A stretch of DNA of 18,222 bases from Candidatus Fermentibacteraceae bacterium. GTDB lineage: Bacteria > Fermentibacterota > Fermentibacteria > Fermentibacterales > JCC-6. Location: contig JAOZQW010000007.1 in assembly GCA_029932015.1 (NCBI GenBank), positions 1-18,222 on the forward strand. Reading direction: 5' to 3'. How positions within the stretch are numbered: the first letter of the stretch is position 1; every line of letters begins with the position of its first letter. Made by a program: the position numbers and the translations under genes. Below the pieces are notes generated by a model. That model made no database searches. It was not told where the DNA came from and was given only the letters and a program-made list of their open reading frames with translations. Shown here one piece after another: positions 12,731 to 18,222 of this stretch.

Positions 12731-15610
12731 CTAGTCGCAGATGATTGCAGTCGGTCTTGTGACCCCCGTCCTCACCTGGGTCATTCCAGAAAGCCCTGCT
12801 ACCCGGCCCTCCGCCTCAGTCAGAAAGTCTGAAGTCGCAGGAGCCATGTCGAAGCTGCCAAAACCGGAAGTGAGTATCACCGTGAACGGAATGTCCTCGT
12901 CCCCGGTGAGCGCAACACCGAGTTCACTTCCATAATACTCGACCCATTCAGATGCTTCCAGCGAGGGTGCGATGATACCTGCAGCGCCGGTCTCGGCTGC
13001 TCTCATCAGGTATGCCCTGTCAATGGATTTCTTCGAGAAGAGCAGAGTACCCGCTTTATCAGGTATATCTGAGATGGCGTCTGCCGCGAAGAGAGTGCCG
13101 CTGCATTTGCCGCCGAAGCCGATAACACCGCTCAGGACCGCACCGGTTCCCCGCACGGTAACAGAGAGGTTCGGGACGATCTTCCCGACCCTTCCCTCGA
13201 GGTTGCAGAGCATTCTGACCGGCCTGATGTCGTACTGGATCGTTACGGTCCCGTTCGTCGTATCGATATCCTTCAGCATGCCAGTAGTCGGTGATTTGAT
13301 GAAGACATTCCTGCTCAGGTCAGAGGCCAGTGATTGTCCTGCAGTCACGAAATCGCCCTTTCTGAACTTGAGCTGGGAAGTGATGTGTTTCGGCTTGAGC
13401 CCAAGAGGTCCGGCGATGTCAACTACGTGAGGTTTCTCATCGTAGTCCTGCATTTCTCTGACAATGACTAGACCGCTCTTCTCGATCCTGGTGATCCTGC
13501 CCCTCACCGGGGAGTGGAAGGTGAAATCATAGCCTGTGATGCCCTTTCTTGAGATCTTATAGAGTGCCTGATGTGTTTGCACTTCATCACCCTCATGAAG
13601 GCAGAGACCCTCGATGATCTCCTCGGACGTGAGATGCCTGTCGTATCCCGGGATGCGGTTCAGATCGATGACATAAAGTCTTGGAGGATCGAACCGGTTC
13701 TCACCGAGGATGCTGCCGGGAGTTACCTGATCATCCTGACTGACGAGGATATCTCCTTCATATGGAAGTCTGTACTCAAGTTCCCAGGGGCCCTCAGTGA
13801 CAGATCCCGGTTCGGGGATCAGACCATTGACCATTGCTGTTGGTGTACCTTCTGGCAGTCCATCAAGGGATTCCGTGAGAGAGATACCATTGAAATGCCC
13901 CCCTCTTCCGCGGCAGTCCAGCAGGACTGGAAGGTCGGTTCTGAGTTCCTGCTCCCCTGCGGGAAGAGTTCCCTGATGGAAAGTGAAGTGTAGATCCCCA
14001 CCCTTGTCCAGGACGAGGACATCACCGGATCTCAGAGTGAATTCCTCAGCAGTTGCCCGATCACTTACTGAGAGGACGGATTGACCGTTCTTCATTGGAC
14101 CGGGATGTGCGAGAACCCATCCTACATCCTCGAGGCACTCATTTCTGAACAGGTCAAGTGCTGTGTTGGGGTCGATTGTTGAAAGAACTCCCATGTGAGG
14201 GCTCCTGAAGTGTCTGTCAACTGCGATCCTTGTCAATCCCTGCGGCAGGAAGCCGTCCGCAATGATACGGAGGGCGTCTGTGCCATTCAAATGAGAGATA
14301 ACACCTCCGGCGCCGATAATGAGAGCTACATCAGATGTACTGATAGGGCTCTCCTCGCTGACAGGATTGAAAGTATCTCTGAACTCCTTTCGATCCTGCA
14401 TTTTGCGTCTGTCCTGGAAACCGATCCTCGTATTCTTCTCGCAGACTCTCAGGTGATCACTCCATGCGGAACGGGCTCCTTCTATGGCGATAGCCTGTTC
14501 AACCTGCTCCTCGGAAGGTGTGACAGGCACTGCGGTGGGGGAGAGCGTCTTATTGTAAATGTAATTTCTGACAGGACCCGGTTCGAATCCGGGCGGCAGG
14601 TTGTTCATAAGGGATTCCATTCCGCAGTCCGCCAGAACATTGGACATGGAGTAACTCATACCGGTGTTCGCAGCTACAGTTCTGGTCAGTACTCCGGAGA
14701 GCTTCGAGAAGATGTCAGTTGTTGCACCGCCCATGTCCATCATCACGATATCGCCGCCTATGGAATCAGCATAGATCTCCAGTATTCTCTCCACACCGGC
14801 CGGGGTCGGAAGGATGTCCGAGACCGTGAAGTCCTTCAGATCGGAGTATCCCGGTGCCCTCTCCATGACGTTTTCCATGAAGAGGTTGTGTACCTCTCTT
14901 CTGGCAGGATCGAGATTGAGGATCGTCATGGAGGGACGGACATTATCGACGATATGCATGTCGAAAGTATCACCAAGCACTTCCAGAACGAAGTCCCTGG
15001 CATCGATATTGCCGCAGAAGACTAGCGGTATTTTCATATCTTCCATGAATTTCGGCTGCGGGTTGGCCAGCTTGAGAAGTTCGGCCAGCCGCACTACACC
15101 GGCAATGTCACCTCCGTCGGTTCCACCTGCAAGAAGGACCATATCGGGATGCAGCTCCTGGATGTGCATCATCTTCTCAACGGCAGAGAGCGAGTCGTCA
15201 ATTGTCACCGTGCGGAGTACTACACCACCGGCACCGCATGCCGTATTCTCTGCGATCCTTCCGGTCTCTGTTGAAGTCAGCCCGACTACAAGCATCTGCA
15301 GACCGCCTCCTGCTGAACTGGTGGTCAGATAGGGTACGGAGGGCATCCCTCCGTCTCTGGAAAGCCGTTCACCTGACAATTTCTCTAGAGCCTCTATCAC
15401 TCTCCTGACACCGATCCTTACATCCTCATCAGGTTTCTCGACCGTAGTCGGGGAGTCCGCCATGGCGATGAATTGGTATCCCTGTCCATCGTCATTCTTC
15501 TGAAGCAGGAGTCCCTTGGTCGTGGTGCTTCCGATGTCCGTCACAAGGAGGAGACCTGTGTTCCGGTGATCTGTGTCGGCGGTTACCGATATCTCGATAT
15601 CTCCGTTCAT
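12731..15610 (-). CDS. glmL: GlmL/MutL-family ASKHA-fold protein, extended (959 residues)
   Basis: I start at the ATG at 15610, with AAAGGAAG 7 bases upstream; the frame stays open to 16006, but that part overlaps the divergent lyase gene and reads as non-protein. The N-terminal half matches the glutamate mutase accessory protein GlmL/MutL: phosphate loop DIGSTTTKGLLL (25-36), LLAGGTDGGD (159-168), and second loop DMGGATTDIFS (292-302), all of the actin/Hsp70/sugar-kinase ATPase fold. Classical GlmL ends near residue 460; this protein has about 500 more residues, including segments like HSPVRGRITRIEKSGLVIV and KSPTTGMLKDIDT that look like small beta-barrel folds, and ends GMTQVRTGVTRPTAIICD. 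Family role: reactivation or assembly of B12-dependent aminomutases; the true partner here is unknown. A promoter lies in the region shared with the lyase gene. Confidence 0.85.
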   Translation of the reverse strand: MNGDIEISVTADTDHRNTGLLLVTDIGSTTTKGLLLQKNDDGQGYQFIAMADSPTTVEKPDEDVRIGVRRVIEALEKLSGERLSRDGGMPSVPYLTTSSAGGGLQMLVVGLTSTETGRIAENTACGAGGVVLRTVTIDDSLSAVEKMMHIQELHPDMVLLAGGTDGGDIAGVVRLAELLKLANPQPKFMEDMKIPLVFCGNIDARDFVLEVLGDTFDMHIVDNVRPSMTILNLDPARREVHNLFMENVMERAPGYSDLKDFTVSDILPTPAGVERILEIYADSIGGDIVMMDMGGATTDIFSKLSGVLTRTVAANTGMSYSMSNVLADCGMESLMNNLPPGFEPGPVRNYIYNKTLSPTAVPVTPSEEQVEQAIAIEGARSAWSDHLRVCEKNTRIGFQDRRKMQDRKEFRDTFNPVSEESPISTSDVALIIGAGGVISHLNGTDALRIIADGFLPQGLTRIAVDRHFRSPHMGVLSTIDPNTALDLFRNECLEDVGWVLAHPGPMKNGQSVLSVSDRATAEEFTLRSGDVLVLDKGGDLHFTFHQGTLPAGEQELRTDLPVLLDCRGRGGHFNGISLTESLDGLPEGTPTAMVNGLIPEPGSVTEGPWELEYRLPYEGDILVSQDDQVTPGSILGENRFDPPRLYVIDLNRIPGYDRHLTSEEIIEGLCLHEGDEVQTHQALYKISRKGITGYDFTFHSPVRGRITRIEKSGLVIVREMQDYDEKPHVVDIAGPLGLKPKHITSQLKFRKGDFVTAGQSLASDLSRNVFIKSPTTGMLKDIDTTNGTVTIQYDIRPVRMLCNLEGRVGKIVPNLSVTVRGTGAVLSGVIGFGGKCSGTLFAADAISDIPDKAGTLLFSKKSIDRAYLMRAAETGAAGIIAPSLEASEWVEYYGSELGVALTGDEDIPFTVILTSGFGSFDMAPATSDFLTEAEGRVAGLSGMTQVRTGVTRPTAIICD

Positions 15611-15642
15611 CACTGTACTTCCTTTCAATTGCATATAGTATG

Positions 15643-15670
15643 AATATTCCAGTGATCTGATGTTTGTCAA
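15643..15670 (-). promoter_or_regulatory. Predicted promoter of the glmL-like gene
   Basis: Reading the minus strand: perfect -35 TTGACA (15670-15665), a 16-base spacer, then AATATT (15648-15643) preceded by an extended TG at the right offset. The leader would be roughly 25-30 bases to the ATG at 15610. Confidence 0.5.
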
Positions 15671-15788
15671 ATTCCTGCAGTCTGGTATGCCGCTGATTCC
15701 AGTGGGTTGCCATTGATCCGGTGGATGTCCAGATTTCAGAGGAATCGATAAAACTGCAACCGGATACTGAGACAGGAAGGGATGACCA
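15671..15788 (+). promoter_or_regulatory. Leader and promoter region of the HAL-like gene
   Basis: The AGGAAGG ribosome site lies 8 bases before the lyase ATG. A -35-like TTGCCA (about 15706-15711) is seen, but the -10 box 17 bases on is poor, so the promoter is uncertain. Confidence 0.3.
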
Positions 15789-17309
15789 ATGGCAATCACG
15801 ATCAGCGGAACCGGGCTCACGATAGAGAAATTGGTGCGTGTTGCGAGACATGGAGAGAAGATCGAGCTTTCAGAGGACGCAAAGGAGCGTATTCGCTTCT
15901 GCAGGGGCATGATCGATCGCAAGCTCGAGGCCAGGGAGATAATGTACGGTGTGAACACCGGCATCGGAGAGTTCTCCGAGACACTGCTCAATGACGAGGA
16001 AGTCAAGCTGTTCCAGAAATACCTCGTTTACAACCATGCCGCCGGGATAGGCGATCCCGCACCACTGGAATACGTCAGGGGAGCGATGACCGGAAGAGTG
16101 AATGTTCACGCCAAGGGACATTCGGCGATGAGACTGGAGATAACACAGCTCATCGTAGATATGCTAAATGCCGGCGTGACCCCCTTTGTATGCCAGAAGG
16201 GTTCCGTCGGAGCATGCGGAGATCTCGCACCGATGTCACAGATCGCCCTCGTGGTAATGGGGGAGGGCAGCGCCTATTACAAGGGTGAGCTGCTCAGTGG
16301 AGCCGAAGCACTTTCCAGGGCTGGTCTGAAACCCGAGGTGCTTCATGCAAGAGATGGACTGGCAATAATCAACGGATCCAACGTGCTCAATGCCATGAAC
16401 GCCATTCATATTTACGATATGGACCGCTGGCTCAAACAGGCTGAGATCGCTGCTGCCATGAGTCTTGAGGCCCTCATAGCGAACTTCAAGCCCTACAACG
16501 ACAAGCTCCATCTGGCCAGGGGCTTCTCAGGTGCAGTGAGAACAGCCAGGTCACTGATGAAGTGCATCGCAGGGAGCGGACTTCTTGAAGGGGGCAAGAA
16601 GAAGGTGCAGGATGCCTACTCGATGCGCAGCACCCCTCAGGTCATCGGCGCGGCGCATGACGCTCTTGCCTATGCCAGGAGTCAGGTGGAGATCGAGCTC
16701 AATGGAGTTGGTGACAATCCTGTCTTCTTCCCGGATGAGGACATAGTTCTCACCGGAGCCAACTTCCAGGGGACTCCCGTCAGTCTGCCCATGGATATGA
16801 TGGGAATATCGATAACAATGGTATCGGTTATGTCTGAGAGAAGGCTGAACAGGATACTCAATCCTGCTCTCTCTGTCGGTCTGACGCCGTTCCTTGCGGA
16901 GAAGCCGGGTCTCTACAGTGGCCATATGCTCAGCCAGTACACAGCTGGTATGCTGATAGTGGAGCAGAGAGCACTGTCTACTCCCTCAGCCTGCGCCTCC
17001 ATCCCCGCGGCAGCCGACCAGGAGGACTTCGTGAGCATGGGCATGAACACCGCCATACAGAATCATCAGATACTCGAGAACGCCTATGGAATACTCGGGA
17101 TAGAGCTCATCGCCGCAGCCGATGGTCTCGATCAGCGGGAGCATAGACCCGGCAAGGGTGTTCAGGCTGCATACGATGTCATCAGGAAGCATATTGAGCA
17201 CTTAGGTGAAGATAGACCTCTTTATCCTGATCACACTAAGATGGCCGAGGTCGTCCGCTCATGTGAGATACTTGAAGCAGTTGAGGCCGCAATAGGCCAA
17301 CTGGGATAA
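15789..17309 (+). CDS. hutH: Histidine ammonia-lyase-like MIO enzyme with Ala-Cys-Gly triad
   Basis: 506 residues, full length. The MIO cofactor site reads GSVGACGDLAPMSQIAL (138-154), so the self-cyclising triad is Ala142-Cys143-Gly144, where nearly all family members have Ala-Ser-Gly. The codon is a clear TGC. Other landmarks fit: YGVNTGIGEF (Tyr53), NHAAGIG (His83), NGSNVLN (near 196), YSMRSTPQVIG (near 277), GDNPVFF and QEDFVSMG (411-418). Numbering aligns closely with Pseudomonas HAL. The His of HAL QEDHVSM is Phe here, and FHG is FQG, so substrate is not certain; phenylalanine or tyrosine lyase or aminomutase activity is possible. Histidine lyase would yield urocanate plus ammonia, in the cytoplasm. 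The ribosome site is good. It is divergent from the glmL-like gene and convergent with the antiporter. Confidence 0.9.
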   Translation: MAITISGTGLTIEKLVRVARHGEKIELSEDAKERIRFCRGMIDRKLEAREIMYGVNTGIGEFSETLLNDEEVKLFQKYLVYNHAAGIGDPAPLEYVRGAMTGRVNVHAKGHSAMRLEITQLIVDMLNAGVTPFVCQKGSVGACGDLAPMSQIALVVMGEGSAYYKGELLSGAEALSRAGLKPEVLHARDGLAIINGSNVLNAMNAIHIYDMDRWLKQAEIAAAMSLEALIANFKPYNDKLHLARGFSGAVRTARSLMKCIAGSGLLEGGKKKVQDAYSMRSTPQVIGAAHDALAYARSQVEIELNGVGDNPVFFPDEDIVLTGANFQGTPVSLPMDMMGISITMVSVMSERRLNRILNPALSVGLTPFLAEKPGLYSGHMLSQYTAGMLIVEQRALSTPSACASIPAAADQEDFVSMGMNTAIQNHQILENAYGILGIELIAAADGLDQREHRPGKGVQAAYDVIRKHIEHLGEDRPLYPDHTKMAEVVRSCEILEAVEAAIGQLG

Positions 17310-17323
17310 GTAATTATCGCTGC

Positions 17324-17350
17324 GACCCTGGCCGGCTGCCGGTCAGGGTC
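17324..17350. terminator. GC-rich hairpin between convergent genes
   Basis: GACCCTGGCCGG (17324-17335) and CCGGTCAGGGTC (17339-17350) form a 12-bp stem with one G-T wobble and a CTG loop. It sits 14 bases after the lyase stop and overlaps the stop codon of the convergent antiporter gene. No T-run follows on either side, so it may slow polymerase in both directions but is not a textbook terminator. Confidence 0.5.
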
Positions 17351-18222
17351 CGGCCCCGTCCTGGATCTCCCCGGCCTTTCTGAGAGCTATCTTGACCATT
17401 ATCGGGCCGATGATCTCGAAAACAACGCAGGTTGCTGTCACAGTCGTTATAACTGCTGAACCGATCAAAGCTCCGTGTGCTCCCAGAACAGAGAACTGCT
17501 GCGCAACCACAATGGAGAGTCCGATCGCCACTCCCGCCTGGGAGAGTATCCCCATGCCAAGGTATTTCCTGATTTTGGGCGGCGCGCCGCCGATGTGTGC
17601 GCCCAGTCCTGCGCCCAGGAGCTTTCCTGAAGACCTTGCAGCGATGTAGACCAGACCCAGCAGTCCAAGTGCGGGTAGTGCCCTCAGGTCGAGATGCGCC
17701 CCGGCCAGGAAGAAGAAGAGGACAAATACCAGCGGCATCATAGGTCTGAGTCTGCTGCTGACAAGTCCAGTCGTCTTTCTGGATGTATTGCACAGGACGA
17801 ATCCTATCATCATTGGTGTCAGTATTGTTGAGAGATGGAGGGAGGTTGCAAGACCCACTGAAAAGCAGACAAAACCGAATGTTAGAGCAGGGATATTGTT
17901 AAGTGAACGGAGTTTCCTGACCAGCCATGAGTATATGAAACCCAGGGCCAGACCAGCGGCTGCGCTGGCCAGCAGTTCCAGTGTTGGACCAAGGGCCGTG
18001 GAGATAATGTTGCTTTCTGCTCCTGATTCCGCCCCAAGCATGGACTTGCTCAGAGCCGAGGCAAAACCGAATATCAGGATCGCGATCCCGTCATCAAAAC
18101 CGACCACGGCATAGAGGGTCTGAGTCAATTCACCTTTTGCCTTGTAATCCTGTATCACTGCGACCGTACCTGCAGGGGCAGTGGCCGGAGCCATTGCTCC
18201 GAATATCAGAGCCATTGGCCAG
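17343..18222 (-). CDS. CPA2-family monovalent cation/proton antiporter (5' end outside window)
   Basis: 293 codons are visible; the frame is open across the window edge, and the first ATG seen (18215) lies inside a conserved helix, so the true start is beyond it. The segment AMAPATAPAGTVAVIQDYKA followed by TQTLYAVVGFDDGIAILIFGF matches the core of CPA2 exchangers (NapA, KefB, NhaS3 types), with the paired Asp of the VVGFDDG helix the likely ion and proton site. About nine or ten hydrophobic helices follow, including PLVFVLFFFLAGAHLDL and GILSQAGVAIGLSIVV, two further family landmarks. No RCK/KTN regulatory domain is present at the C-terminus. Role: sodium or potassium/proton exchange at the inner membrane. 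It converges on the lyase gene with a 33-base gap. Confidence 0.88.
   Translation of the reverse strand, partial: WPMALIFGAMAPATAPAGTVAVIQDYKAKGELTQTLYAVVGFDDGIAILIFGFASALSKSMLGAESGAESNIISTALGPTLELLASAAAGLALGFIYSWLVRKLRSLNNIPALTFGFVCFSVGLATSLHLSTILTPMMIGFVLCNTSRKTTGLVSSRLRPMMPLVFVLFFFLAGAHLDLRALPALGLLGLVYIAARSSGKLLGAGLGAHIGGAPPKIRKYLGMGILSQAGVAIGLSIVVAQQFSVLGAHGALIGSAVITTVTATCVVFEIIGPIMVKIALRKAGEIQDGAGP

Noticed and set aside
14577..14593. tRNA T-arm-like sequence CCCGGTTCGAATCCGGG
   Set aside because: It encodes the PPGFEPG segment of the GlmL-like protein on the other strand, and no matching acceptor stem, D-arm or anticodon arm is found at the right distance.
14195..15025. 276-codon plus-strand ORF
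   Set aside because: It is antisense to the conserved ASKHA domain of the GlmL-like protein, has no ribosome site and gives no protein-like pattern.
15611..16006. N-terminal extension of the GlmL-like frame by 132 codons
   Set aside because: It is antisense to the first 70 codons of the HAL-like gene, shows no family similarity, and the ATG at 15610 has a good ribosome site and promoter.
1..18222. CRISPR array or large tandem repeats
   Set aside because: No regularly spaced repeats were seen; the only long repeats are the two pairs in the 11030-12830 island.

Overview
The window looks like a chromosomal segment of an uncultivated diderm bacterium, most likely from the FCB superphylum or a neighbouring candidate phylum. 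This rests on protein types: an FG-GAP/VCBS protein with a type-IX-like C-terminal tail, a lipoprotein beta-propeller, a secreted CotH-family protein, two outer-membrane beta-barrels and a DUF2141 protein. Fermentibacteria-like lineages would fit, but no rRNA or other marker gene is present to confirm it. Codon use is moderately GC-rich. No tRNA, rRNA or CRISPR array was found.

Left part (1-10400), envelope and redox genes. A minus-strand secreted FG-GAP protein (3-1790) is divergent from a plus-strand beta-barrel (2003-2680). A long minus-strand run follows. In transcription order from the right it reads: stand-alone Fe-S flavoprotein (10294-9566), DUF2141 protein, a three-part protein with membrane, SCP2 and Fe-S-flavodoxin domains, an outer-membrane barrel, a small lipoprotein, an exported GyrI-like protein, a beta-propeller lipoprotein, and CotH. 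A TetR-family regulator (10365-11000) is divergent from the flavoprotein. Two near-identical 19-bp inverted repeats lie between them, one overlapping the -35 box of a good promoter for the flavoprotein gene. The flavoprotein, DUF2141, SCP2-flavodoxin and barrel genes look like one regulated unit spanning cytoplasm, membrane, periplasm and outer membrane. I did not recognise this combination as a described system, and it is the best candidate here for a new one.

Middle (11030-12830), a scarred island. It holds the left end and truncated orfA of an IS3-like element, a second short copy of the same IS end, and a 100-bp duplicate (92/100 identical) of the 3' end of the neighbouring glmL gene. That duplicate joins directly to the C-terminal remnant of an IS91-like transposase. 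A 13-bp-arm perfect palindrome and an intact small heat shock protein gene with its own promoter and terminator complete the island. The Hsp20 gene sits between the two direct copies of both repeats.

Right part (12731-18222), amino-acid metabolism and ion transport. A very long GlmL/MutL-family ASKHA protein (959 residues, about twice the classical GlmL) is divergent from a histidine-ammonia-lyase-like MIO enzyme. The MIO triad of that enzyme is Ala-Cys-Gly rather than Ala-Ser-Gly. A CPA2-type cation/proton antiporter, cut by the window edge, converges on the lyase gene over a GC-rich hairpin. Lyase plus GlmL could hint at histidine-to-glutamate-to-methylaspartate fermentation, but no glutamate mutase subunit is in view.
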